Source of the DNA: an uncultured Bacilli bacterium
Lineage (GTDB): Bacteria > Bacillota_I > Bacilli_A > RF39 > UBA660
Length of the DNA: 64,000 nt
NCBI GenBank assembly: GCA_944350495.1
Contig: CALVOZ010000003.1
Span: forward strand, 1 to 64,000
Direction: 5' to 3'
Positions 41,081 through 49,587 of this stretch are shown piece by piece (the first letter of the stretch is position 1; each line of letters starts with the position of its first letter). The notes under the pieces are model-generated. The model saw nothing but the letters and a program-made list of their open reading frames with translations. It was not told the origin of the DNA and did not search any database. The translations under genes and the position numbers were made by a program.

Positions 41081-42130
41081 ATGAATATGTTTGAATATGT
41101 AAAGAAATATGGTGAATACACTTTTGAAGAGAAAAAATTTAATGAAGTTGATAATGTTATTTTTTCGCAGATATCTTATTTGACTTTGGATGGTATTGTC
41201 TTCGGATTTGGACATCGTCCAGTTAGTTTATCAAAAACAGCTCGTTTATTAGAAAAACAAGTTAATAAGAAAAAAACTAAAATTGTTGCTCACTTTTGTA
41301 AAAAAATATATAAGTTGTTACTAGAGATGAAAGATACGCCTAGATATCGTGATGTTATGCTTTATAATTATATTAAAGTAGTTGATTCTGATAAACAATT
41401 TGGCGCCGTTACTTTAAAACTACCAGATAAAAGTATTTATGTTTCTTTTGAAGGAACGAATAGTGCAATAAGTGGTTGGTATGAAGATGCAAGAATGACT
41501 TATTCATATCCTGTACCTGCCCAAGAATTAGCTGCTAACTATTTACGGCGAACAGTGCGTTTTATTGATAGAAAAGTAATGGTTGGTGGGCATTCAAAAG
41601 GTGGTAATTTAGCTGTATATGCGGCTTTAGAAGCTCCTTTATACTTACGTAAAAAAATTGTTAAAGTATTTAATAATGATGGGCCTGGTGTTCCAATTCA
41701 TATTTTCAATACTAAAAGACATAGAGATTTGTTACCTAAAATTCAAAAAATTGTTCCAAATGAGAGTGTTGTGGGAATGTTCTTATATCATTCCGAAGAT
41801 CTCACTATAATTAAAAGTAAACGAAAAAGAGTTCTTCAACATGATTCTTTTAATTGGATGATTGATGAAGTAAGTTTTACAAGAGGAGATTTGAGTACAT
41901 TTAGTAAAAGTGTATCTTTTAAAACAAACGAATGGTTAAATAGATTGTCTAAAGAAAAGCGAAAACAGTGTGTAGTGGAATTTTTCAACGCCTTTGATTC
42001 TTCAAATATTGTAGAAACAAATCAATTACTTTCTATTAGCAAATCTAAAGAGTTTGTTAAAAATTTATATCATATTAATGAGGAAAGTAAAGAAAATTTA
42101 ATTGATGTCTTTAAAAAGATAATTTGGTAA
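41081..42130 (+). CDS. DUF2974 (Mbeg1-like) alpha/beta-hydrolase
   Basis: The 349-residue protein belongs to the DUF2974 group. It begins with FEYVKKYGEYTFEE and has the lipase-like central block SIYVSFEGTNSAISGWYED and the nucleophile elbow VGGHSKGGNLAVYAA (GxSxG with Ser in HSKG). No signal peptide or membrane segment is present. The family is predicted to hydrolyse lipid or other esters in the cytoplasm. AGGAGG precedes the ATG at 41081. A terminator with two A/T-rich arms closes the unit. Confidence 0.85.
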   Translation: MNMFEYVKKYGEYTFEEKKFNEVDNVIFSQISYLTLDGIVFGFGHRPVSLSKTARLLEKQVNKKKTKIVAHFCKKIYKLLLEMKDTPRYRDVMLYNYIKVVDSDKQFGAVTLKLPDKSIYVSFEGTNSAISGWYEDARMTYSYPVPAQELAANYLRRTVRFIDRKVMVGGHSKGGNLAVYAALEAPLYLRKKIVKVFNNDGPGVPIHIFNTKRHRDLLPKIQKIVPNESVVGMFLYHSEDLTIIKSKRKRVLQHDSFNWMIDEVSFTRGDLSTFSKSVSFKTNEWLNRLSKEKRKQCVVEFFNAFDSSNIVETNQLLSISKSKEFVKNLYHINEESKENLIDVFKKIIW

Positions 42131-42159
42131 AGAAAAAAGCATATTCTTTTTTCTTTTTT
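42129..42159 (+). terminator. Intrinsic terminator
   Basis: AAAGAAAAAAG pairs with CTTTTTTCTTT around CATATT; the stem includes the stop codon of the hydrolase gene. Confidence 0.75.
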
Positions 42160-42214
42160 AGTCGGTTATATAAATTATTAAAAGATAAGATTGTATATGA
42201 AAGAAGGTGAGAAA

Positions 42215-42949
42215 ATGAGCAAAAATAGAAAAAATCGTTTAAAATTTATTATTTCAATCATTGTACTTTTACTTTTTATAAGTTTTGGATGTTATGTTGC
42301 TCATGATTTCTTTTTTAATAATATAGAAGAGATGGAAAGCAGTGTTTCATTACCTAATGAATATATAGATGAGCCGATTAATGAAGAAGTAATTGATGAT
42401 GATCGAACTGCTGAAGTTCAACATGTTGAAGCTAAAGTTATATCCATATATGATAAAAACAGTACTTCTAAAGATAGAATTTTAGTTCAAAATATTCTTC
42501 CAGGTAATAGTTTAAAAAAATATTATCAAGTTAGAGTAGAACATATTGATAGTTTAAATTTATATTTTGATATTGAAATTAAAAGTTCAACCAATAATTT
42601 GGAAGATATTTTAAATGTTAAAGTAACGAGATTAGATACTAATACGATTTTATATAATGGTAACTTAAAAAGATTTACAGAAGGCAAAGTTGTTCAAAAA
42701 TTAGAAAAAAACAGTAATAATCTTACCATAGCATATTATGAAATTGAAATATCTTTACCAGCAAATGAATTAGAAGAATATCAAGATGAAATTTTAAGTG
42801 CAGATCTTAACTGGTCTGCCCCAGAAGAAGAACTTTTAATTCCATCTACTGAAGTTAACAACGATATTGTAGCTTGGATAATTGTTTTAGTACTTTCTGG
42901 ATTTGTGATTATGTTTATTTGTGGGACAACTAATAATAGTAAAGAATAG
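42215..42949 (+). CDS. Two-helix membrane protein with extracytoplasmic domain
   Basis: The ATG at 42215 has AAGGTGAG upstream; the longer TTG-started frame from 42191 has no RBS. The 244-residue protein has a Lys/Arg-rich N-terminus, a membrane helix (about 9-31), a beta-rich outer domain of about 180 residues (DRILVQNILPGNSLKKYYQVRVEHID-type segments), and a C-terminal helix (about 218-238). The arrangement recalls sortase-signal or camelysin-like surface proteins, but no LPXTG motif is present. The function is unknown; it lies alone between terminator elements. Confidence 0.65.
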   Translation: MSKNRKNRLKFIISIIVLLLFISFGCYVAHDFFFNNIEEMESSVSLPNEYIDEPINEEVIDDDRTAEVQHVEAKVISIYDKNSTSKDRILVQNILPGNSLKKYYQVRVEHIDSLNLYFDIEIKSSTNNLEDILNVKVTRLDTNTILYNGNLKRFTEGKVVQKLEKNSNNLTIAYYEIEISLPANELEEYQDEILSADLNWSAPEEELLIPSTEVNNDIVAWIIVLVLSGFVIMFICGTTNNSKE

Positions 42950-42968
42950 AAAGAAAATATGTTAACGG

Positions 42969-43004
42969 AGATTTAGAAGTATCTAATTAAATACTTCTAA
43001 ATCT
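42969..43004 (+). terminator. Strong hairpin before tRNA-Met
   Basis: A 14-base-pair perfect stem, AGATTTAGAAGTAT with ATACTTCTAAATCT, around CTAATTAA. A T-rich but not pure T tract follows, so it may be a terminator for the preceding gene or an insulator in front of the tRNA promoter. Confidence 0.6.
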
Positions 43005-43034
43005 TAATAATAATAAAAATTTTTTTAATTTATC

Positions 43035-43063
43035 TTGTCAAAATAAAATAAATGTGTTATTAT
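43035..43063 (+). promoter_or_regulatory. Promoter of tRNA-Met
   Basis: TTGTCA at 43035-43040 and TATTAT at 43058-43063 with a 17-base spacer, 18 bases before the tRNA. Confidence 0.7.
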
Positions 43064-43081
43064 TATATTGCTTGTTGTTAT

Positions 43082-43158
43082 GGCGATGTAGCTCAGTTGG
43101 CTAGAGCACACGGTTCATACCCGTGGTGTCGAGAGTTCGAATCTCCCCGTCGCTACCA
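43082..43158 (+). tRNA. tRNA-Met (CAT), elongator type
   Basis: Cloverleaf with acceptor GGCGATG and CGTCGCT (G1-U72 and one U-G pair), anticodon arm CACGG/CCGTG with loop TTCATAC containing CAT, T-arm GAG/CTC region and encoded CCA. The sequence follows Bacillus elongator tRNA-Met. A G1-U72 pair, not the unpaired C1-A72 of the initiator, supports the elongator. A CAT anticodon modified to lysidine (Ile2) is the alternative. Confidence 0.85.
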
Positions 43159-43169
43159 ATTTGAAATTA

Positions 43170-43196
43170 AACTAGATTTGATATCTAGTTTTTTTT
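43170..43196 (+). terminator. Terminator after tRNA-Met
   Basis: AACTAGAT pairs with ATCTAGTT around TTGAT, then T7. Confidence 0.8.
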
Positions 43197-43268
43197 ATTT
43201 TGATAAATATCAAAGTTATTATTGTTGCCGGAATTACCTTTTTATAATATAATTGAAATGGTGAGATT

Positions 43269-43745
43269 ATGATTATTGATTATATAGATAAATATAGAGA
43301 GCAGGTAATTGAACTTTTTTGTGAGTTACAAGAATATATTGTACATTTAGATAAAGAAAAATATAATATTTTAACGGATGAATATGGAGCCTTCACATTA
43401 AATAAAACTTTAGATGAGGTAAAAAAATATCAAGGGAAGTTTTTATTATATGTTGAAAACGATAATGTTTTAGGACTTATTGTGGGATTAATTAATAATA
43501 ATCCTATTGATGACTATGATTTTAAATGTCCAAAGAGGGGACGAATTAGTGAACTAGTAGTTAAAAAAGGTGCTCGTGCTAAAGGTATAGGTAGTAAACT
43601 AATGGCTAGTATGGAAAAATTTTTATATGATTGTGGCTGTAAATCAAATTTAATTGGTGTCTTTGGTTATAATGATTTAGCTATTAACTTCTATAATAAG
43701 TGCGGATACCATACTAGAATGATTGAAATGATTAAAGTTGATTAA
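43269..43745 (+). CDS. GNAT-family N-acetyltransferase
   Basis: The 158-residue protein has the GNAT acetyl-CoA-binding motif ISELVVKKGARAKGIGSKLM (Q/RxxGxG/A form, about residues 96-115), then NLIGVFGYNDLAINFYNKCGY at the C-terminal side, typical of amino-group acetylation of small molecules or N-termini. GGTGAGA precedes the ATG. No operon partner gives the substrate; the following gene, an XRE-type membrane regulator, is 37 bases away. Confidence 0.85.
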   Translation: MIIDYIDKYREQVIELFCELQEYIVHLDKEKYNILTDEYGAFTLNKTLDEVKKYQGKFLLYVENDNVLGLIVGLINNNPIDDYDFKCPKRGRISELVVKKGARAKGIGSKLMASMEKFLYDCGCKSNLIGVFGYNDLAINFYNKCGYHTRMIEMIKVD

Positions 43746-43782
43746 AATATGATATAATAAAAAAGTTACTGGATGTGAAATA

Positions 43783-44502
43783 ATGGATCAAGGAAAATTT
43801 GGTAAATTAATCAAAGATATTAGGAAAAAGAATAATTTAACTCAAAAAGAATTAGCGGATAAATATGGTGTAACTTATCAAGCTGTAAGTAAATGGGAAA
43901 CTGGTAAAAATATGCCCGATATTATGCTGATTAAACAGATGAGTAAAGATTTTAATGTTGAACTTTCTGATATGTTTGAAGGAGAATATAAAAGTTATAA
44001 AGGTGGTAAAAACCGAAATTTGATGTTTGGTTTGATAAGTGTTTTGTTAATAATATTTATTGGATTAATAGTCTTTTTAGTTATTAATAATAATGTTGAT
44101 GGTAGTTTTGAATTTAAAACATTAACGACAGGTTGCGATGATTTTAATATATCTGGTAGTATTGCATATAATCAAAATAAATCATCAATTTATATTTCAC
44201 ACGTTAATTATTGCGGTGGTAATGATGCTGTTGAATATGAAAAAATTGATTGTACATTATATGAATCTCATCAAAATATGGATGTAAAAATTAGTTCTTG
44301 CAATTTTGATGGAAATAGTTCAATTAAACTTGAGGATTATTTAAAAAATGTAAAAATTAATGTTGATAATTATGCAAGTGTTTGTAAGGATGAATATCGT
44401 GATAGTAGTTTATATTTATTAATAAATGCCACTGATAAAGAAGGAAAAGTCACTTCTTATAAGATACCTTTATTATTAGAAGAAAATTGTTCAGTTGAAT
44501 AA
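43783..44502 (+). CDS. Membrane-anchored XRE-family regulator
   Basis: The 239-residue protein begins with a Cro/C1 helix-turn-helix (FGKLIKDIRKKNNLTQKELADKYGVTYQAVSKWETG, about 5-42). A basic linker leads to one membrane helix (about 84-106), then an extracytoplasmic domain of about 130 residues with several cysteines (TGCDDF, NYCGGND, IDCTLY, SSCNF, SVCKDE, ENCSVE). A one-component transmembrane regulator of this shape could sense an outside signal or disulfide state and act on DNA from the membrane. The cysteine pattern is unusual and the target genes are unknown. Confidence 0.82.
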   Translation: MDQGKFGKLIKDIRKKNNLTQKELADKYGVTYQAVSKWETGKNMPDIMLIKQMSKDFNVELSDMFEGEYKSYKGGKNRNLMFGLISVLLIIFIGLIVFLVINNNVDGSFEFKTLTTGCDDFNISGSIAYNQNKSSIYISHVNYCGGNDAVEYEKIDCTLYESHQNMDVKISSCNFDGNSSIKLEDYLKNVKINVDNYASVCKDEYRDSSLYLLINATDKEGKVTSYKIPLLLEENCSVE

Positions 44503-44527
44503 ACTCAACTTAATGTTGAGTTTATTC
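44501..44527 (+). terminator. Intrinsic terminator
   Basis: AAACTCAAC pairs with GTTGAGTTT around TTAAT; the stop of the regulator gene lies at its base. Confidence 0.75.
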
Positions 44528-44589
44528 AACTTTTTCTCTATTGAACTTCCGCATTTTTGTGGTAAAATGAAATTGTAGGAGGTAGTAAC

Positions 44590-45216
44590 ATGAATAGTAA
44601 AAGAATGTTTGCAATTATATCAGTTATTATAGTTATTGGAGTTTTAGGGCTTACATATTTTCTGTTGAACAATAAAGATGAAGAAAAACAAAAGAAGCCA
44701 GAGATGAGTGATGCTGAAAAGTTTGCTCAAGAATATGATACTATGACAGAGGATAATGTATTTGTTTATTCAACAGCTGAAGAAATTATTAAAGTAATGC
44801 AAAATGGGACAGGAGTTGTATATTTAGGATTTCCAGAATGTCCTTGGTGTAAAGCTTATGTTGTATATTTAAATGAAGTAGCACAAGATATTGGTATTGA
44901 AAAAATATACTATTATAATGTATTAGATGCTCGTTCTAATAATACTGAAGAGTATCAACAAATGGTGGAAATTTTAAAAGATGAATTAGAGTATGACGAA
45001 GACGGTAATAAACGAATTTATGTTCCTAATGTATCATTCCATGTTAAAGGAGAATTAATTGGTAATGACTTTGAAACAGCATATGATACCAAAGGCTTTG
45101 AAAATCCCAGTGATTATTGGAATGATGAAGAAGTAAAGGATTTAAAAGTAAGACTTTCTGCATATATGGATGAAATTAATATCGAATTAAATGCTTGTTC
45201 AGATTGCAATAAATAA
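44590..45216 (+). CDS. Membrane-anchored thioredoxin-like protein
   Basis: The 208-residue protein has an N-terminal helix (about 6-26) anchoring an extracytoplasmic thioredoxin-like domain. The CxxC is in GFPECPWCKAYVVYL (about residues 83-86) and the cis-Pro loop appears as YVPNVSFHVKGELIG. The late ACSDCN is a further CxxC. It resembles bacteriocin transport accessory proteins and other surface redox proteins. With the lipoprotein at 39739 it makes two separate extracytoplasmic thiol proteins in one window; no DsbB-like partner is nearby. AGGAGG precedes the ATG. Confidence 0.75.
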   Translation: MNSKRMFAIISVIIVIGVLGLTYFLLNNKDEEKQKKPEMSDAEKFAQEYDTMTEDNVFVYSTAEEIIKVMQNGTGVVYLGFPECPWCKAYVVYLNEVAQDIGIEKIYYYNVLDARSNNTEEYQQMVEILKDELEYDEDGNKRIYVPNVSFHVKGELIGNDFETAYDTKGFENPSDYWNDEEVKDLKVRLSAYMDEINIELNACSDCNK

Positions 45217-45238
45217 AGGCAGATATTATCTGCTTTTA
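45215..45238 (+). terminator. Intrinsic terminator
   Basis: AAAGGCAGAT pairs with ATCTGCTTTT with one G-U around ATT. Confidence 0.75.
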
Positions 45239-45259
45239 ATAATATACTGAGGTGCTGAA

Positions 45260-45721
45260 ATGTTAAAAGTTTATAATATAATTGAACGTCAAGAATATTT
45301 AGAAGAAGTAGCCATTTTAACTCATAATGAGTGGGGTAAGAAAAATTTAACTGAGGAAGAATATCAAAAAAAGATAAAAGATAAAATAAAAAAAATAATT
45401 AGTGCATTTAACAATCTTAGTTATTGTAAATTAATACTTTTAGATGATGATAATTTAGTTGGTTTTATTTCAATTTTTCCAACTGATGGTGAAGAACGTC
45501 AAGATCTAACTCCTTGGTATGCTACTATGTATGTAAAGAAAGAATATCGTGGATTGGGATACTCAAAAATATTAAATAATGCAATATTAGCTGAAGCTAA
45601 AAGAAGAAAATTTAAAAAAATTTATTTAAAGACTAATTTAGATAATTATTATGAAAAATATGGCGCTAAATACATGGAAGATTTAAATAATGGAGAGAAA
45701 TTATATTATATAGAACTATAA
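45260..45721 (+). CDS. GNAT-family N-acetyltransferase
   Basis: The 153-residue protein carries the acetyl-CoA motif MYVKKEYRGLGYSKILNNAIL (about 91-111) and KKIYLKTNLDNYYEKYG at the C-terminal side. The core region with LVGFISIFPTDGEE supports the fold. GAGGTG precedes the ATG. It is preceded and followed by terminators, so monocistronic. Substrate unknown; sequence features differ from the GNAT at 43269, so the two are not recent duplicates. Confidence 0.82.
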   Translation: MLKVYNIIERQEYLEEVAILTHNEWGKKNLTEEEYQKKIKDKIKKIISAFNNLSYCKLILLDDDNLVGFISIFPTDGEERQDLTPWYATMYVKKEYRGLGYSKILNNAILAEAKRRKFKKIYLKTNLDNYYEKYGAKYMEDLNNGEKLYYIEL

Positions 45722-45749
45722 AAAATCAGTATTTAAAATACTGATTTTT
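45722..45749 (+). terminator. Intrinsic terminator
   Basis: AAAATCAGTAT pairs with ATACTGATTTT around a short A/T loop. Confidence 0.8.
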
Positions 45750-45804
45750 CATTATTGTTTATAACAAAAAAAATATATATGCTATAATTAATCTAGGTGA
45801 TATT

Positions 45805-46860
45805 ATGGAACGTATAAATAAAGTTAAAGGTTCTATTTTAGGTGGTGCCATAGGAGATGCTTTAGGATATCAAATAGAATTTAAAACACATATTAAAGAT
45901 AAAGAGGTAACAAAATATACTAACGATGAAGGTATTATTTCTGATGATACACAAATGTCTTTATTTACAGCTAATGCATTATTATGGCGTGAGACTAGAT
46001 TATACAATAAAGGAATTGCTCCTAAACCAGTTGATGCTATATACTTAGGATATTTAGATTGGTTACAAACGCAAATAAAAAAAGAATCAGATAATACTAT
46101 TAGTTGGTTAAAAGAAGTAGATGAATTAAATATAACTAGGGCGCCAGGGTCAACTTGTTTATCATCGTTGATGTCTAACACTTATGGTACTTTAGATAAA
46201 CCTATTAATAACAGCAAAGGATGTGGCAGTGTAATGCGTGTTGCACCAATAGGGTTAATGGTTAATTCAGGTGAAAGTGCTGGAATGATAGCCGCTGAAT
46301 CAGCAGCATTAACTCATGGTAATCCTTTGGCAATCATTTCTGCTTATGTATGTGCTGCAATGATTAATATTTTATTAAATAGTGAACTTACAGTTGAAGA
46401 AGCTTTAAGTGAATCGTTGAAATTGTATCATGCTAAATTAGATTGTTATGATAAGAGCGTGATGGATGAATTTGATGGTTTAATTGCCAAAGCAATTAAT
46501 TTTTCAAAAAATAACAAAAAAGATATTGACAATATTAAACAAATAGGTGAAGGATGGTCAGCTGACGAAGCTTTGGCTATTGCTATTTATTCCTGTTTAA
46601 AATACAGCAATAATTTTAAAGATTGTGTTGTATGTGCAATAAATCATGATGGTGATAGTGATTCGACTGGAGCCATAGCTGGTAATATTATAGGGACATA
46701 TTTAGGAGTAAGTGAAATACCCGATTATTACGTAACTAACTTAGAATTATTAGATGTTATTCAAGAACTTGCCGATGATATGGTTGCACTTAACTATGAT
46801 TCTGAGTATTGGGCTAGTAAATATATATACACTAAAAGAGATATTACTAAAAAAAGATAG
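45805..46860 (+). CDS. ADP-ribosylglycohydrolase family protein
   Basis: The 351-residue protein matches the ARH/DraG fold: GSILGGAIGDALGYQIEF at the N-terminus, ISDDTQMSLFTANALL with the metal-binding SDDT block, GCGSVMRVAPIGL, and INHDGDSDSTGAIAGNIIG, which supplies the second metal ligands. These enzymes cleave ADP-ribose from proteins or from small molecules. All expected acidic residues are visible. An extended -10 box (TGCTATAAT) lies near 45780. A possible ADP-ribosyltransferase-fold gene lies far away at 8091, so pairing is only speculative. Confidence 0.88.
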   Translation: MERINKVKGSILGGAIGDALGYQIEFKTHIKDKEVTKYTNDEGIISDDTQMSLFTANALLWRETRLYNKGIAPKPVDAIYLGYLDWLQTQIKKESDNTISWLKEVDELNITRAPGSTCLSSLMSNTYGTLDKPINNSKGCGSVMRVAPIGLMVNSGESAGMIAAESAALTHGNPLAIISAYVCAAMINILLNSELTVEEALSESLKLYHAKLDCYDKSVMDEFDGLIAKAINFSKNNKKDIDNIKQIGEGWSADEALAIAIYSCLKYSNNFKDCVVCAINHDGDSDSTGAIAGNIIGTYLGVSEIPDYYVTNLELLDVIQELADDMVALNYDSEYWASKYIYTKRDITKKR

Positions 46861-46876
46861 GTATTATCTCTTTTTT
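46848..46876 (+). terminator. Intrinsic terminator overlapping the ADP-ribosylglycohydrolase stop
   Basis: AAAAAAGATA pairs with TATCTCTTTTTT with one mismatch around GGTAT. Confidence 0.65.
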
Positions 46877-46980
46877 ATAGTATAATATTGTTGTACATAG
46901 TAGATATGAAAACAAAAAAACTATTATTTTAGCAGTTTGTTGATGAAATAATAACATTTGAAAAGAATAGGGGAGAAAAA

Positions 46981-49587
46981 ATGAATGAAAAATATTACTG
47001 TGTAGATAGTATTGAAACGTTAGAAGATGCATTTTTAAAAGTAAAAAAAGCACAGGAAATTTATAGTAAATATACGCAGGAGCAAGTCGATAAAATATTT
47101 ACCAGTGTGGCGATAGCTGCTAATCAAGCTAGAATTAAATTAGCTAAATTAGCTGTTGAGGAAACTGGTATGGGAGTAGTTGAAGATAAGGTGATAAAAA
47201 ATCATTATGCAGCTGAATATATTTATAATAAATATCGAAATGAAAAAACATGTGGTGTGATTGAAGACGATCCAGTTTATGGCTATAAAAAATTAGCTGA
47301 ACCACTTGGCGTTATTGCAGCTGTGATACCAACTACAAATCCAACTTCAACTGCAATTTTTAAAATTTTATTAGCACTTAAAACTAGAAATGGTATTATT
47401 TTAAGTCCGCACCCTAGAGCTAAAAAATCTACTGTTCAAACAGCAAAAATATTGCTAGAAGCGGCAGTTAAAGCTGGAGCACCAGCTAATATTATTTCAT
47501 GGATTGATGCTCCTGTTTTAGAGATGACAAATAGATTAATGCAAATGGCAGATATTACCCTGGCAACCGGTGGACCTGGAATGGTAAAATCTGCATATTC
47601 TAGTGGTAAACCAGCATTAGGTGTAGGTGCTGGGAATACGCCGGTTATTATTGATGATAGTGCAGATATAATATTAGCGGTTAATTCTATTATCCATTCT
47701 AAGACATTTGATAATGGTATGATATGTGCATCAGAGCAATCTGTTATAGTTTTAGATAGTGTATATGATAATGTAAAAGATGAATTTATTAAACGTGGTT
47801 GCTATATTTTACATGATGAAGAGTTAGATAAAGTTAGAAAAACAATTATTATTAATGGTTCGTTAAATGCTAAAATAGTTGGCCAAACAGCATATAATAT
47901 TGCCAATTTAGCGGGAATTAATGTACCTAAAAAGACTAAAATTTTAATAGGTGAAGTTGAAAGTGTCGATTTAACAGAGGAATTTGCTCACGAAAAATTA
48001 TCTCCAGTTTTGGCTTTATATCATACTAGTTCTTTTGATGAAGCTCTTTATAAAGCTCATACTTTAGTACTTGATGGGGGAATAGGTCATACTTCATCAT
48101 TATATGCTAATCCAAATACTGCTAAAGATAAAATAAAAAAATTTTATGAAATGATGAAAACATGTAGAGTTTTAATTAATACTCCTTCATCTCAAGGTGG
48201 AATAGGTGATTTATATAATTTTAAATTAGCGCCTTCCTTAACTCTTGGTTGCGGTTCATGGGGTGGAAATTCGGTTTCTGAAAATGTTGGAATAAAACAT
48301 TTGTTAAATATTAAAACTGTTGCTGAAAGGAGAGAAAATATGCTTTGGTTTAGGGTGCCAGAAAAAGTTTATATTAAAAGAGGATGTTTACCATTTGCTT
48401 TAGAAGAATTAAAAACAGTTATGAATAAACAAAAAGTTTTTATCGTAACCGATAAGTTTTTGTATGAAAATGGTTATACAAAAATTATTACTAATAAGTT
48501 AGATGAAATGGGAATTGAACATACAATTTTTGCAGATGTTGTATCTGATCCTACTTTAAAATGTGCTAAAGAAGGAACTAAATTAATGAATCAATTTAAA
48601 CCAGATTGTATTGTTGCTGTTGGTGGTGGTTCGCCTATGGATGCTGCTAAAATCATGTGGGTTATGTATGAACATCCTGAAGTTGATTTTATGGATATGG
48701 CTATGCGTTTTATGGACATTCGTAAAAGAATATATACATTTCCTAAAATGGGTGAGAAGGCTTACTTTATCGCAATCCCAACTTCATCAGGAACTGGTTC
48801 AGAAGTTACACCTTTTGCAGTTATTACTGATGATGCAACTGGGACTAAATATCCATTAGCTGATTATGAATTGATGCCAAAGATGGCAATTATTGATGCT
48901 AATATGATGGATGATGCACCAAAAGGTTTAACTGCTTATTCGGGAATTGACGCAGTTACTCATGCTCTTGAAGCATATGTATCAATGATGGCAACTGAAT
49001 ATACTGATGGACTTGCTAAAGAGGCTTTAAAAATATGTTTTGAATATTTACCACAAGCTTACGAGCAAGGAAAGGAAAATCCTGTTGCTCGTGAAAAAAT
49101 GGCTAATGCCGCAACTATTGCTGGAATGGCATTTGCTAATGCTTTCTTAGGAGTATGTCATTCAATGGCTCATAAGCTAGGTTCATTTCATCATTTAGCG
49201 CATGGTTTAGCTAACGCTTTGTTAATTAATGAAGTAATTAAGTTTAATAGTTCAGAAGTTCCAACTAAAATGGGGACATTCCCGCAATATGATCATCCTA
49301 ATGCAAGACATAGATACGCATCTATTGCTGAATATTTAAATTTAGGTGGAAATACTGATGAAGAAAAAGTAGACAATTTAATTAAGAAAATAGATGAATT
49401 AAAAGAAAAAATTGGTATCAAAAAATCAATTAAAGATTATGGGATAGGTGAAAAAGAATTTTTGGATTCTTTAGATGAGATGTCAGAACAAGCATTTGAT
49501 GATCAGTGTACAGGAACAAATCCAAGATATCCATTAATTACTGAAATAAAAGAAATGTATAAAAATGCATATTATGGAGGTAAATAA
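46981..49587 (+). CDS. adhE: Bifunctional acetaldehyde-CoA/alcohol dehydrogenase
   Basis: The 868-residue fusion converts acetyl-CoA to ethanol with NADH. Residues 1-~440 form the aldehyde dehydrogenase half with the catalytic Cys249 in NGMICASEQ and AVIPTTNPTSTAIFK. Residues ~450-868 are the iron alcohol dehydrogenase half with VGGGSPMDAAK, TGSEVTPFAV and the metal-binding run FLGVCHSMAHKLGSFHHLAHG. The length (usually 860-890) is complete. It indicates fermentative growth. GGGGAG precedes the ATG. No clear Rex operator is seen in the 120-base upstream region. Confidence 0.95.
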   Translation: MNEKYYCVDSIETLEDAFLKVKKAQEIYSKYTQEQVDKIFTSVAIAANQARIKLAKLAVEETGMGVVEDKVIKNHYAAEYIYNKYRNEKTCGVIEDDPVYGYKKLAEPLGVIAAVIPTTNPTSTAIFKILLALKTRNGIILSPHPRAKKSTVQTAKILLEAAVKAGAPANIISWIDAPVLEMTNRLMQMADITLATGGPGMVKSAYSSGKPALGVGAGNTPVIIDDSADIILAVNSIIHSKTFDNGMICASEQSVIVLDSVYDNVKDEFIKRGCYILHDEELDKVRKTIIINGSLNAKIVGQTAYNIANLAGINVPKKTKILIGEVESVDLTEEFAHEKLSPVLALYHTSSFDEALYKAHTLVLDGGIGHTSSLYANPNTAKDKIKKFYEMMKTCRVLINTPSSQGGIGDLYNFKLAPSLTLGCGSWGGNSVSENVGIKHLLNIKTVAERRENMLWFRVPEKVYIKRGCLPFALEELKTVMNKQKVFIVTDKFLYENGYTKIITNKLDEMGIEHTIFADVVSDPTLKCAKEGTKLMNQFKPDCIVAVGGGSPMDAAKIMWVMYEHPEVDFMDMAMRFMDIRKRIYTFPKMGEKAYFIAIPTSSGTGSEVTPFAVITDDATGTKYPLADYELMPKMAIIDANMMDDAPKGLTAYSGIDAVTHALEAYVSMMATEYTDGLAKEALKICFEYLPQAYEQGKENPVAREKMANAATIAGMAFANAFLGVCHSMAHKLGSFHHLAHGLANALLINEVIKFNSSEVPTKMGTFPQYDHPNARHRYASIAEYLNLGGNTDEEKVDNLIKKIDELKEKIGIKKSIKDYGIGEKEFLDSLDEMSEQAFDDQCTGTNPRYPLITEIKEMYKNAYYGGK

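Noticed and set aside
43052-43252. 66-codon plus-strand open frame
   Set aside because: It runs through the tRNA-Met cloverleaf, which explains the sequence conservation.
46861-46980. Rex redox operator upstream of adhE
   Set aside because: No TTGTGA-type inverted repeat with the expected spacing is visible.
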